A stretch of DNA of 64,000 bases, taken from Mesorhizobium sp. GTDB taxonomy: Bacteria; Pseudomonadota; Alphaproteobacteria; Rhizobiales; Rhizobiaceae. The notes beneath the pieces were generated by a model. That model was not told the origin of the DNA. It ran no database searches and saw only the letters and a list, made by a program, of their open reading frames with translations. Where the stretch lies: assembly GCA_004017535.1 (NCBI GenBank), contig SAJS01000001.1, positions 186,001-250,000 on the forward strand. Direction: 5' to 3'. This document shows positions 32,452 through 41,174 of the stretch, one piece after another. A program made the position numbers and the translations under genes. The number at the start of each line of letters is the position of its first letter. Position 1 is the stretch's first letter.

Positions 32452-33764
32452 CAGTAGTACCCGGCCGTGGTCAGATAGTCCTTGACCTGCTTGGCCGCCG
32501 TATCCAAAGCGGCGCCGCCGCCGGAGCCGGCCTGCAAGGCCTTGTTGAGCTCGATGCCGAGCAGTTCCTCGACCTTCGCCCAGTCGGGCGTGCGCGGCCG
32601 CGGCAGCGCGCCTGCGTCGAGCTGCTGGAGCGCGACCGGTATAAGCCGGTTGCCGGGCTTGGCGATGCCGAAGGCGCTGCGCTTGACCGGAATAGAGCCG
32701 GCCTCCGAGAGCTTGGCCTGGGTTTCCGCGCTGACATACCACTTCAGGAACTCGATGGAGTTCGCCTTGTTGGGAGCCGACTTCGGCACGCCGGCGATGA
32801 AGATGCCCATCTGGGCGATCGCCTTTTCCTGTTTCGGCACGACGCCGAAATCGAGCTTGCCGGCCACCTTCGTCTGGGCGGGGTCATCAGCCTTCAGCGC
32901 ATTGCCCGAGTACTGGATGATGGCGCCGGCGTCCCCGCCGAGGATCGCCGCGCCCTCCTGGTCGGAATCGAACTCGACCACGCCGCTCGCCGTGTTCTGC
33001 TTCATCGTGCCGACGAAGAAATCGGCCGAGGCCTTGCCTTCGGCCGAATTGAAGATCGGGTTCCACTTGTCGTCGAAGAAGGAACCGCCGAACGACAGGA
33101 AGACCGGATACCAGCTGGTGACGATCGGGTTGCCGGAAACGCCGCGGAAGACGACCGGATATTTGATCTTGCCGGCCGCGACACCTTCCTTGCCCTTCGC
33201 GATCACCTCGTCCCAGGTCTTCGGCGCGCCGCCGGTGAAGACGTCGTTGCGATAGGTGAGCGTCTGCAGGTCGCCGACGAAGGGCACGCAGATCAGCGTC
33301 GGCTTGGCGTTCTCGAAGCCCTTGACGCGCGGCCCCTTCTGCGGCGGCCAGTAGCCCATGTCGATCATCGAGCCGATCCAGTCCTTGTCCGACCCGTCGA
33401 TGCCGCCGGCGCCAAGGTCCTCGAGCACGTTGGCGGCGCCGAACTGCGGCACCCACGGATCGTCGAGCAGATAGAGGTCGTACTGGCCGGCGCCGCTTTG
33501 GGCGTCGGCGAACCACTTTTCGAGCGTCACCCCGTATTCGTCCTCGAGGAACTGGATGTCGAAGCCCTGTTCCTTGGCCAGCGGGATGATCTTTTCCTTG
33601 AACGGCGTCAGGCCGCCGTCGGCGAAGGCGCCGATGATCACTTTCTTGCCGGCTGCCCTAGCCGGCATCGGCAGCCCGAGCGTGGTCAGCGCGGTGGTCG
33701 CCAGGGCAAGGCCAAGCCCGCCCTTGATGACGGAACGGCGAGTAAGTCTGCTGGAATGCATCAT
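32451..33764 (-). CDS. Extracellular solute-binding protein (CUT1 sugar ABC), Tat signal
   Basis: A 437-residue periplasmic binding protein (SBP_bac_1/MalE family). The N-terminus has a twin-arginine motif, LTRRSVIKGGLG, then a hydrophobic core and cleavage near MPARA, so export of a folded protein by the Tat route is likely; most CUT1 binders use Sec. GKLDFGVVPKQEKAIAQMG and FLKWYVSAETQAKLSEAGSI (20 residues) are family-typical. It overlaps the ATPase gene by four bases. The ligand is unknown; context suggests a cyclitol or its glycoside. Confidence 0.9.
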   Translation of the reverse strand: MMHSSRLTRRSVIKGGLGLALATTALTTLGLPMPARAAGKKVIIGAFADGGLTPFKEKIIPLAKEQGFDIQFLEDEYGVTLEKWFADAQSGAGQYDLYLLDDPWVPQFGAANVLEDLGAGGIDGSDKDWIGSMIDMGYWPPQKGPRVKGFENAKPTLICVPFVGDLQTLTYRNDVFTGGAPKTWDEVIAKGKEGVAAGKIKYPVVFRGVSGNPIVTSWYPVFLSFGGSFFDDKWNPIFNSAEGKASADFFVGTMKQNTASGVVEFDSDQEGAAILGGDAGAIIQYSGNALKADDPAQTKVAGKLDFGVVPKQEKAIAQMGIFIAGVPKSAPNKANSIEFLKWYVSAETQAKLSEAGSIPVKRSAFGIAKPGNRLIPVALQQLDAGALPRPRTPDWAKVEELLGIELNKALQAGSGGGAALDTAAKQVKDYLTTAGYY

Positions 33765-34858
33765 GTCACTCTCCCATTGTTGTTGACCCTGTGGACGGCT
33801 GTCAGGCCGGCCGAATTGAAGAAACAGGCGTTCGCCGGGTCGAAGGCGACGCCGATGCTTTCACCCACCGCACCCCGGAATTCGCGGCCGGCCCGGACAG
33901 AGACGTTGCCGCCTTCCAGGCGGACATTGACCAGCGTCTCGTTGCCCATCGGTTCGACGACGTAGATTTCTCCGGGCAGCGCATCGGGCGTATCGGCGGC
34001 GGCAGCGCTGCAATCTTCCGGCCGCAGCCCGATTTCGGCGATCGAGGCGGCGCGGCAGGCGGCGAGCCGCGCGGCGTCCAGCGGGACGGCCTTGCCGGCC
34101 ACGATAACGCCTTTCTCCGAAAGCGCTGCCGGCAGGATGTTCATCGGCGGGTTGCCGACGAAGGTGGCGACGAAGCGGTTTGCCGGGCGGTCGTATATCT
34201 CGATGGGCGGCGCCATCTGCTGCAGCTCGCCGCCATGCATGACGGCGACGAAGTCGGCCATGGTGAGCGCCTCGACCTGATCGTGGGTGACGTAGATGGT
34301 GGTGGCGCTGAGGCGCTGGCAGAGCCGCTTGATCTCGCCGCGCATGGTGAGCCGCAGCCGCGCGTCGAGATTGGAGAGCGGCTCGTCCATGAGGAAGGCC
34401 GCCGGGTCGCGCACGATGGCGCGTGCGAGCGCCACGCGCTGGCGCTGTCCGCCCGATAGCTGGCGTGGCCGGCGGTCGAGCAGGTGGCCGATCTCGAGAA
34501 TGGCGGCGACCTCGCCGATCTTCGCCTTTCGCCCGGCATCCGGTGTGCCGCGGATCCACAACGGATAGCCGATGTTTTCGGCGACCGTCATCTGCGGGTA
34601 GAGCGCGTAGCTCTGGAAGACCATGGCGATGTCGCGGTCGCGCGGCTGCAGCCGCGTGACGTCGCGCTCGCCGATGAAGACCTTGCCCGCGCTCGGCATG
34701 TCGAGCCCGGCCAGGATGCGCAGCGCCGTCGTCTTGCCGCAGCCCGACGGACCGAGCAAAGCGAGGAATTTATGATCCGGCACGGCAAGGTCGAGCGACC
34801 GCAGCACATTGAGCGCGCCGAAGCTCTTGACCACCTTCTGGTACAGAACCGAACTCAT
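33761..34858 (-). CDS. Sugar ABC transporter ATP-binding protein (MalK/UgpC-like)
   Basis: A 365-residue ATPase: Walker A GPSGCGKTT, Q-loop MVFQSYALYPQMT, signature LSGGQRQRVALARAI, Walker B FLMDEPLSNLDA, H-loop YVTHDQVEAL, then a C-terminal OB-fold TOBE region (about residues 240-365). Length and TOBE domain fit the MalK/UgpC class serving CUT1 importers. It is second in the minus-strand operon, after the IolE-like gene, and its stop overlaps the binding-protein start. Confidence 0.92.
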   Translation of the reverse strand: MSSVLYQKVVKSFGALNVLRSLDLAVPDHKFLALLGPSGCGKTTALRILAGLDMPSAGKVFIGERDVTRLQPRDRDIAMVFQSYALYPQMTVAENIGYPLWIRGTPDAGRKAKIGEVAAILEIGHLLDRRPRQLSGGQRQRVALARAIVRDPAAFLMDEPLSNLDARLRLTMRGEIKRLCQRLSATTIYVTHDQVEALTMADFVAVMHGGELQQMAPPIEIYDRPANRFVATFVGNPPMNILPAALSEKGVIVAGKAVPLDAARLAACRAASIAEIGLRPEDCSAAAADTPDALPGEIYVVEPMGNETLVNVRLEGGNVSVRAGREFRGAVGESIGVAFDPANACFFNSAGLTAVHRVNNNGRVT

Positions 34859-34885
34859 CTCCCTCCCCGGCGCCCCATGCTTTCT

Positions 34886-35797
34886 TCAGGCCTTGCGCTC
34901 GTGGACGTAGAAGCCCGCGCCCTCGGCCAGCTTCTTGAGATTGCGATACCCCATCGTGGCATAGGTCAAGGGGTGCGCCTTGGCCGGGTCCTGCTCGGCC
35001 TCCACCACCAGCCAGCCGGAATAGCCTTGGTCGGCGAGGATCTTGAGCAGCGTCGGATAGTCGATCGCGCCGTCGCCGGGCACGGTGAAGATGCCTTCCA
35101 TCACCGCGCCCATGAAGCTCATGTCGGTCTCGCGCGCCTTCTTCAGCATGGCCGGGCGCACGTCCTTGCAATGCACATGCACGACGCGCTCCACATGCCG
35201 GCGCAGCAATTGCTCCGGGTCGCCGCCGGAAAAGGCGCAATGCCCGGTGTCGTAGAGCAGGCCGACCGCCTCGCCGGTGCTGTGCATCAGCTGGTCGATC
35301 TCCTGGTCGGTCTCGACGATCGTGCCCATGTGATGGTGGAAGGCCATGCCGACGCCGAAATCGGAGAACCGCTCGGCGAGCCTGGTGATCTTTTCGCCAT
35401 AGGCCTTCCATTCGCCGTCCATCAGCTTCGGCCGCTGCGAGATCGGATCGTAGATCGCGCCATGCCGGCCGCGCGAGGTGTCGGCATAGACGACATGCCG
35501 GGCGCCGAGATCGCGAAGCAGCGTCAGATGCGGCCGGATCGCCTCGAATTCCTCGTCGACCTCCTTCTCGCAGATGCGCCCGTCATACCAGCCGGAGACC
35601 AGCGCCAGCCCGTAATGGTCGAGGATGGGCCGAAGCGCGCGGCTGTCGCGCGGGAACTTGCCGCCAAGCTCGGTGCCGGCATAGCCCGCTTCCGCGGTTT
35701 CGCTGAGGCAGGTCTCGAGCGGCGTGTCGCCGCCCAGTTCCGGCACGTCGTCATTGGTCCAGGTGATCGGGTTGATGCCAAGTCGAACGGTTGTCAT
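34886..35797 (-). CDS. IolE-like TIM-barrel protein (second myo-inosose-2 dehydratase)
   Basis: A 303-residue protein with the same blocks as IolE at 21585: LGINPITWTNDDVPELGGD, GTELGGKFPRD, MAFHHHMGTIVET, LLYDTGHCAFSGGDP, VVHVHCKDVRP, FTVPGDGAIDY, and WLVVEAEQDPAKAHPL. All the metal and active-site regions are kept, so it is probably an active inosose dehydratase, perhaps for another inosose isomer. It is the first gene of the seven-gene operon ending at 28705. Confidence 0.9.
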   Translation of the reverse strand: MTTVRLGINPITWTNDDVPELGGDTPLETCLSETAEAGYAGTELGGKFPRDSRALRPILDHYGLALVSGWYDGRICEKEVDEEFEAIRPHLTLLRDLGARHVVYADTSRGRHGAIYDPISQRPKLMDGEWKAYGEKITRLAERFSDFGVGMAFHHHMGTIVETDQEIDQLMHSTGEAVGLLYDTGHCAFSGGDPEQLLRRHVERVVHVHCKDVRPAMLKKARETDMSFMGAVMEGIFTVPGDGAIDYPTLLKILADQGYSGWLVVEAEQDPAKAHPLTYATMGYRNLKKLAEGAGFYVHERKA

Positions 35798-36345
35798 TGC
35801 TCGCTTTCCGCCCTGCGGCCGGGATGGCTGCGGGGTTCATGGTCTCGGGAGGGAAATGGCTTCATGCCTGCGGCGGGCGATGCGTCGCCCTGCCTTGCCT
35901 GTCCGGCCGGCAGCCTCCCAGTTGCCTTGCCCGGACCTGTGTTCCCCGTCTTGCGTCGACGTCTTTTTCCCCAACGTCTATGAGCGAAGTCTACGCCGCT
36001 CTGTCTCCATCGCGAGGGCCAGTTTTCCGGAAAATGAAGGAACCAGTTTGTGACGGGAGGCGGCTGTGGCAGGATGGGGGATGGACAGTCTCGAAATCAT
36101 CGATCGTCGGCGCGAGGCCCCCCTCTCTGCCCTGCCGGGCATCTCCCCCTCGAGGGGGGAGATTGGCAGCTTCAGCTCCGGCGCTCCTTTTGCAACGTTG
36201 GCGATTGGCGAAAGCCGACGGGACATCCGATCTCCCCCCTTGAGGGGGAGATGTCCGGCAGGACAGAGAGGGGGGCGAAGGAACTCGACGTCGGAAGCCA
36301 AGCGTGCCGCGGCTCACCAGCGCACCTGCGGGTGGGCATAAACCC
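35798..36345. other. Intergenic region with an inverted pair of palindromic repeats
   Basis: These 548 bases separate the IolE-like gene and the MocR regulator, which are divergent. Two copies of the CTCCCCC/GGGGGAG repeat lie at 36117-36170 and 36228-36277. The rest shows no convincing gene; GAGGGAAA (35850-35857, on the minus side) is not near a start. Promoters for both directions must lie here, but none stands out. Confidence 0.6.
36117..36277. repeat. REP-like palindromic repeat, family 1, inverted pair
   Basis: Copy one (36117-36170): CCCTCTCTGCCCTGCCGGGC, then an ATCTCCCCC/GGGGGAGAT hairpin. Copy two (36228-36277) is the same element in the opposite orientation. About 57 bp separate them. 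The same element recurs at 40986-41142 and 42344-42522. Confidence 0.8.
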
Positions 36346-37818
36346 ATGCGCCCGCACCCCAAACCCCAACCCTTCCCCCTCGACACGCTCACCGTGAACC
36401 GCGCCGGCCCCGAGCACCTCTCGCGCCAGCTCTATCACGGCCTCGTCGCCATCATCCGCAGCCGCGCGCTTCCCCCCGGCTCGGAGCTGCCGTCCACCCG
36501 CGCCTTGGCCGCCGAGCTCGGCCTTGGCCGCAACACCATCGTCGCCGCTTACGACCAGCTCGTCACCGAAGGCTATCTCGCCAACCGCCAGGGCGCGCGG
36601 CCGGTGATCGTCGACCTGCCCGAAGGTCCGCGAGAAATACCGACCGAGGAACATCCTGTCCCGCTGCGCCAACCCTCGCTGCGCGGCCAGCTTCTGCTCA
36701 GCCAGCCCTATCATCACGGCAGGCCGGGGCATGTCGCCTTCCACCCCGGCATGCCGGATGCGGGCAGCTTTCCCTTCGGCGTCTGGGGCCGGCTGGTGGC
36801 GCGCCGCGCCAGCCATGGCGGCGAGACGCTGTTCGGCACCTATGACGTAACCGGCCACCCGGCGCTGAAGGAGGCGATCGCCGGCTATCTCTTCTCCGCG
36901 CGCGGCGTGCGCTGCCGTCCGGAGCAGATCGTCGTCACCACCGGCGCGCAGGCCGCCTTCGATCTGCTGGCGCGCCTGCTGCTCGATCCCGACGACACGG
37001 TATGGATGGAGGAGCCCGGCTATTACGGCGCCAAGGCCGCCTTCACCGTGGCCGGCGCAAGGGTCCTGCCCATTCCGGTCGACCAGGAGCGCGGCTGGTC
37101 TCTCGAGCCGCCGGACCCGTTGCCCCGCCTCATCTATGTGACGCCGGCCTGCCAGCATCCGCTCGGCATCACCATGCGCATGGAGGAGCGGCTGCGCCTG
37201 CTCGACATCGCCGAGACCGCCAATTCATGGGTGATCGAGGACGATTTCGACGGCGAATACCGCTTTCAAGGGAGGCCCGTGCCGGCGATCCAGAGCATGG
37301 ACCGCTCCGGCCGCGTCATCTATGTCGGCACTTTCGCCAAGCTCCTGTTCCCGGCCCTGCGCCTCGGCTTCATGGTGCTGCCGCCGGAGCTCGCCGGCCG
37401 CATCGTCAACGCGCTCTCCACAACCGGCCAGTTCGCGCCGCTGCTGCTGCAGGCCGCGCTCGCCGATTTCATCACCGAAGGCCATATGAGCCGGCATCTG
37501 AAGCGCATGCGCCGCATCTACGCCCAGCGCCGCCAGCTCTTCCGCGACATCGTGACCGAGCGCCTGCGCGACGAGATCACGCTCTCCCCCGCCGAGGCCG
37601 GCATCCAGGTGGTGGGCTATCTGAGGGACGGCATCGACGACATCAAGGTCAGCCAGGCCGCGGCGAAAAGGGCCATCAACGTCTCGCCGCTGTCGAAATA
37701 TTTCCAGAACACGGCGCCGACCCAAGGCCTGGTGCTGGGCTACGCGGCGTGTGACGCGGCGCAGACGCGGGACGGGGTGGAGAGGCTGGCGGCGGCGATA
37801 GGGGAGGTGCTGCGGTGA
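36346..37818 (+). CDS. MocR-type PLP-dependent transcriptional regulator
   Basis: A 490-residue MocR/PdxR protein. Residues about 20-95 form a GntR winged helix (LSRQLYHGLVAIIRSRALP, SELPSTRALAAELGLGRNT); the rest is a class I aminotransferase-like domain with GAQAAFDLLARLLLDP, EEPGYYGAKAAF, VIEDDFDGEYRF, and the PLP lysine in VGTFAKLLFPALRLG. The ATG at 36346 is preferred over 36304, which lies in repeat-flanking sequence. Members control vitamin B6, amino-acid or rhizopine (mocR) genes; the target here is unknown. Its stop overlaps the next gene by four bases. Confidence 0.88.
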   Translation: MRPHPKPQPFPLDTLTVNRAGPEHLSRQLYHGLVAIIRSRALPPGSELPSTRALAAELGLGRNTIVAAYDQLVTEGYLANRQGARPVIVDLPEGPREIPTEEHPVPLRQPSLRGQLLLSQPYHHGRPGHVAFHPGMPDAGSFPFGVWGRLVARRASHGGETLFGTYDVTGHPALKEAIAGYLFSARGVRCRPEQIVVTTGAQAAFDLLARLLLDPDDTVWMEEPGYYGAKAAFTVAGARVLPIPVDQERGWSLEPPDPLPRLIYVTPACQHPLGITMRMEERLRLLDIAETANSWVIEDDFDGEYRFQGRPVPAIQSMDRSGRVIYVGTFAKLLFPALRLGFMVLPPELAGRIVNALSTTGQFAPLLLQAALADFITEGHMSRHLKRMRRIYAQRRQLFRDIVTERLRDEITLSPAEAGIQVVGYLRDGIDDIKVSQAAAKRAINVSPLSKYFQNTAPTQGLVLGYAACDAAQTRDGVERLAAAIGEVLR

Positions 37819-38681
37819 ATATACCGGCCCAACAGTTGAACATCTACGATGACATTGAAGAGCGCTGGCGTGCGGCTTACAGCGAAATGGGCCGTGATCC
37901 GTCCTCTCGACATGGGTTCAACGAACTTTTACTAAAAGCTGAGGCCGAGGCACGAGCCAAAACGAGCATTGCCTTTCAGCCGCACCTCGCGATTTTCGAA
38001 TTTGGTCTAGAATTTCTATCCTATGTGCATGTGGCGCTTAGTTCCGTCGAGGGGTTCGGTCCATCTAATGAAAATGTGCGTGCAGCGTGGGCGCTGGTAG
38101 GTTCGGCAGTGTCATTCGGCGTGTCGATCCGGTCTCTTGTGATCTCGGGACTGGATACACCAGCTAAGGCTCTTCTACGCACATACGTCGAGACGCTGCT
38201 TCTTTGCATTGCAGTGTTACATGACCGTCCACTGGGCCTGGCCTACATCGCCGCTGACACAGACGCCCAGATCAAAGATTTCTGGCACTCCGTGGTCTCA
38301 CCAAAGAAGCTGCACGAGAAGGTCATTTCTATCGAAAGGAAGATAGGTCTGGACAACGAGATCGTCGAAGGAATGGCAAGCTGGCGTCGCGAAGAATACG
38401 AGATACTTTCCCAGTCATCGCATCTGTCTTACCTGGCTGCGGCGCTAACAAGCTTGAGCCCTGAGCTTGGCGATGAAGACATGTTTGCAACGGCCATATT
38501 CGGTCGCGCGACGAAGAATTCGTATCGCACAATTTTCTACGCTGCGGCAACTACTTGGTATTTTTCGCGACTGAGCAACCAAGTTCTATTAGGGAAGGAT
38601 GCAGATGTGCAATCCTCCTCGACAAGGAGAACGATTGGCACCAGCGGATGGTGGCGGCACGCGACACCTTATCTCATATGA
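37815..38681 (+). CDS. Hypothetical protein (DUF5677-like), A+T-richer than its neighbours
   Basis: A 288-residue soluble, mostly helical protein with no catalytic motif that I recognise; the FEFGLEFLSYVHVAL and KALLRTYVETLLLC segments resemble the DUF5677 type of hypothetical proteins. Codon use is clearly more A+T-rich than in the flanking genes, which suggests transfer. From about 38610 the frame turns into a Ser/Arg/Trp-rich tail while another frame reads ILLDKENDWHQRMVAARD and stops at 38746, so the true C-terminus may be altered by a frameshift or a joined gene remnant. It starts inside the MocR stop. Confidence 0.6.
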   Translation: MNIPAQQLNIYDDIEERWRAAYSEMGRDPSSRHGFNELLLKAEAEARAKTSIAFQPHLAIFEFGLEFLSYVHVALSSVEGFGPSNENVRAAWALVGSAVSFGVSIRSLVISGLDTPAKALLRTYVETLLLCIAVLHDRPLGLAYIAADTDAQIKDFWHSVVSPKKLHEKVISIERKIGLDNEIVEGMASWRREEYEILSQSSHLSYLAAALTSLSPELGDEDMFATAIFGRATKNSYRTIFYAAATTWYFSRLSNQVLLGKDADVQSSSTRRTIGTSGWWRHATPYLI

Positions 38682-38746
38682 TGCTTAAATTCTGGGATAC
38701 CCAGCCCGGCGACGAGCAGGTCAAAGGCATAGTGCCGGGCGACTAA
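38611..38746 (+). pseudogene. Out-of-frame coding-like tail or gene remnant
   Basis: This frame reads ILLDKENDWHQRMVAARD, LSHMMLKFWDTQPGDEQVKG and ends at a TAA at 38744-38746. It is G+C-rich with normal-looking codons, unlike the A+T-rich gene before it. Either a one-base shift split it from the 37815 gene, or it is the end of an older gene displaced by insertion of that gene. Confidence 0.4.
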
Positions 38747-38767
38747 GTTTTAATTTCATCGGCAGAT

Positions 38768-38844
<77 letters not shown>

Positions 38845-38995
38845 CTTCCCGGGGACCGGAAAACGAACCGACCGGTGAGCCGGCCAGCCACGGCTTCTTA
38901 GCGGAAGCCGCTGCGGGCTTCAACGGGCAATTGGCGATTGTGCGGTGGGCTGGTGGGGAGATTGGCTGACCGATGGGCTGTCGGATAGGGCGCTC

Positions 38996-39065
38996 CCATC
39001 TCCGTCTCGGCTTCGCCGAGACACCTCTCCCCACTGCGTCCCACTGCGTGGGGTGAGGAAACGCG
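38996..39065. repeat. Palindromic repeat, family 2
   Basis: CATCTCCGTCTCGGCTTCGC, CGAGACACCTCTCCCCACTG, then a CCCCAC/GTGGGG hairpin and GAGGAAACGC. Related copies lie at 40155-40232, 40265-40325 and 59995-60050. Confidence 0.65.
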
Positions 39066-39066
39066 C

Positions 39067-40008
39067 TCAGCCCTCCACCCCCACCTTCGCAGTCTTGCGC
39101 CGTACCGCCCGTGTCGCGCGTTTCACCTTCTTCGCCGCGGTCAGCTCGTGCATCGCATCGAGCTGCATCTGCTGCATTTCGGCCAGGCGCTGCCATTGGC
39201 GCGAGATCAGGTAGTCGAGCTTTTCGTGCAGGTGCCGCACTTCCAGCTCGGCCTTCAGGTTCACCCGGTAGTCGTTGAAGGAGCGCAGCCGGTCTTTGGC
39301 TTCCTGGCGCTTCTGGCTCATCATGATCACCGGCGCCTGGATGGCGGCGATGCAGGAGAGCATCAGGTTGAGCAGGATGAACGGGTAGGGGTCGAAGGCG
39401 TTGGTCGTGCCGGCGACCAGGTTGACGCCGATCCACAGCAAAAGCACCGCCGCGAACGAGATCAGGAACCACCAGCTGCCGCCGAACTCGGCCATGGTGT
39501 CGGAGACGCGGTCGGGGAAGGAGCGGTGCTCCTCATATTCCTCTTCCGAGTTTTCCGAGATCGTGTCCTGCTTGGCGATCGATTCCACCACCTGGCGGTC
39601 GAGCTCGGAGAATTCGCCGTGCTCCTGCTGCAGCAGCTCCTCCATGTAGCGCATGCGGTAGCGGCCGAGCTCCTCGCGGCTGATACGGGCGCCGCGCGGC
39701 AGGTCGGGATGGTCGGAGCGGATGCGGTCGGCGAGGCTGGGCCTCAGATCGTCGATGCGCACCAGGTCGCGCTTGCGGAATTTGCGCCCCGATATCGCCG
39801 AGGGTTTCTTCTTCGCCTTGATCCGGGCAGTGCCCGGAACATGCGGTTCGGCGTGCGGCTCGGAATCCGGCACCTCCGGCGCTTCGAGGATCTCGTCGGC
39901 TGCTGCCTGGGCATCCTCCGGCACGGTTTCCGCCTCGAGATATTCGCCGGCGACGTCGTTCTCGTCGTCGGCCTGGATTTGCGCGGATGCCTTCGGGTCG
40001 CCTGCCAT
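39067..40008 (-). CDS. DUF1003 domain-containing membrane protein
   Basis: A 313-residue protein. The N-terminal third is acidic and low-complexity (EAETVPEDAQAAADEILEAP), followed by a Lys/Arg-rich segment (ARIKAKKKPSAISGRKFRKR, 20 residues). The C-terminal DUF1003 part has two membrane helices around GGSWWFLISFAAVLLLWIGV (20 residues) and FILLNLMLSCIAAIQAPVIM, then a coiled region ending in basic residues. The start at 40008 has AGGAGCACC upstream; the frame continues to 40386, but that extension runs through repeat sequence. Function is unknown; DUF1003 proteins are often annotated as CorA-like or stress-related. Confidence 0.85.
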   Translation of the reverse strand: MAGDPKASAQIQADDENDVAGEYLEAETVPEDAQAAADEILEAPEVPDSEPHAEPHVPGTARIKAKKKPSAISGRKFRKRDLVRIDDLRPSLADRIRSDHPDLPRGARISREELGRYRMRYMEELLQQEHGEFSELDRQVVESIAKQDTISENSEEEYEEHRSFPDRVSDTMAEFGGSWWFLISFAAVLLLWIGVNLVAGTTNAFDPYPFILLNLMLSCIAAIQAPVIMMSQKRQEAKDRLRSFNDYRVNLKAELEVRHLHEKLDYLISRQWQRLAEMQQMQLDAMHELTAAKKVKRATRAVRRKTAKVGVEG

Positions 40009-40491
40009 GGTCGGTGCTCCTGTTCGAGGCTTTGCGGCTACGATACGCCAAGCCGGCGCGGCATATCCATGGTCAGTATGAAGAGCATGTGACGGAACAA
40101 GTTCTTGTGATTGGGCAGGACGGGCTATTGGGGCAATCGCATAGGTCGGCGCAGCCCCCTCTCCGTCTCGGCGCTGCGCGCCGATCCACCTCTCCCCCAC
40201 TTTGTACCCACTTTGTGGGGGCGAGGAAACGCCAGTCGCCGTTGCTGCGCCGCTTGCAAGCCTGGGTTCCTCGCCCCGCACAGCGGGGCGAGGTGGCTCG
40301 GCGACGCCGAGACGGAGAGGGAGCGTCGCCCGCGATTTCACGCCCTGGCGCAATCGTCTCCGCCGCCTGGCCTTGAGCCACATCAAACTGGCCCTGTGGC
40401 GGGCCTGATAGGCCGACTATATCGAAACCAGGCCTGAGCGTTCAGGCTCCCGCCACTGGGGCATCGCCCCGAGAAATGAGGGATCGCCGCC
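40009..40491. other. Intergenic region made largely of family 2 palindromic repeats
   Basis: Between the divergent DUF1003 and universal-stress genes. Two family 2 copies face each other: 40155-40232 (CCCTCTCCGTCTCGGCG...CCCCCACTTTGT, GTGGGGGCGAGGAAACGC) and 40265-40325 (CCTCGCCCCGCACAGCGGGG, CGAGGTGGCTCGGCGACGCC, GAGACGGAGAGG). The first 140 bases and the last 165 bases show no gene; a start-proximal GAGAAATGAGGG precedes the stress-protein ATG. Confidence 0.65.
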
Positions 40492-40941
40492 ATGTACAAG
40501 AAAATCCTCGTCGCCACCGACGGCTCCGAACTCGCCCAGAAGGGCGTCGCCCACGGGCTGGAGCTGGCCAAGGGTCTGGGCGCCAGCGTCGCCTTCGTCA
40601 CCGTCTCCGAGCCGTTCCCGGCGCTCGCCTGGGGCGGCGCCATGGCCGGCTATGTCGCGGCCGACGAGCTGGTCAATTACGAGGAAAGCGCGCGCAAATA
40701 CGCAAGCGAGCTGCTCGGCAAATGCAAGGCCGACGCGGATGCGAAGGGCGTCGGCGCGAAAACCCTGCATATCGAGAACCGCACCCCCGCCGAGGCGATC
40801 CTCGAAGTCGCCGCCAGCGAAGGCAGCGACATCATCGTCATGGCCTCGCACGGCCGCCGCGGGCTGGGCCGCCTGGTGCTGGGCAGCCAGACGGCGGAAG
40901 TGGTGTCGCTGACGCAGATCCCGGTGCTGGTGGTGAGATAG
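40492..40941 (+). CDS. Universal stress protein (UspA family)
   Basis: A 149-residue single-domain Usp protein. The N-terminal strand YKKILVATDGSELAQKG (about residues 2-18) and the ATP-binding signature IIVMASHGRRGLGRLVLGSQ (20 residues, near the C-terminus) are intact, so it probably binds ATP. It is a cytoplasmic stress-tolerance protein. It stands alone on the plus strand, flanked on both sides by palindromic repeats, with no operon partner. Confidence 0.92.
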   Translation: MYKKILVATDGSELAQKGVAHGLELAKGLGASVAFVTVSEPFPALAWGGAMAGYVAADELVNYEESARKYASELLGKCKADADAKGVGAKTLHIENRTPAEAILEVAASEGSDIIVMASHGRRGLGRLVLGSQTAEVVSLTQIPVLVVR

Positions 40942-40985
40942 GCAACGGCAGCGCGGCCTGAGAAAGAGAAGCGCCGCATTCCTTC

Positions 40986-41142
40986 GCCCCCCTCTCTGTC
41001 CTGCCGGACATCTCCCCCTCAAGGGGGGAGATCAGCCGTCGCGACCGCCTTCGCCAATCACAGACGTTTGCAGACGAGCGCCGTCGCCAAAGCTGCCAAT
41101 CTCCCCCAAGTGGGGAGATGGCCGGCAGGCCAGAGGGGGGCG
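40986..41142. repeat. REP-like palindromic repeat, family 1, inverted pair
   Basis: Copy one at 40986-41032 (CCCTCTCTGTCCTGCCGGAC, ATCTCCCCCTCAAGGGGGGA) and an inverted copy at 41093-41142 (CTGCCAATCTCCCCCAAG, TGGGGAGATGGCCGGCAGG). They occupy most of the space between the stress-protein and carboxypeptidase genes. Confidence 0.8.
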
Positions 41143-41174
41143 CTGTCCCGCCGGCGTCTAAAACTTTCGCCCGC

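Noticed and set aside
32452-32742. An N-terminal extension of the MalF-type permease
   Set aside because: It overlaps the binding-protein gene in another frame and is Arg/Ala-rich; the start at 32451 gives the normal family length.
40009-40386. An N-terminal extension of the DUF1003 protein
   Set aside because: It reads through palindromic repeats and lacks a ribosome-binding site, whereas 40008 has AGGAGCACC upstream.
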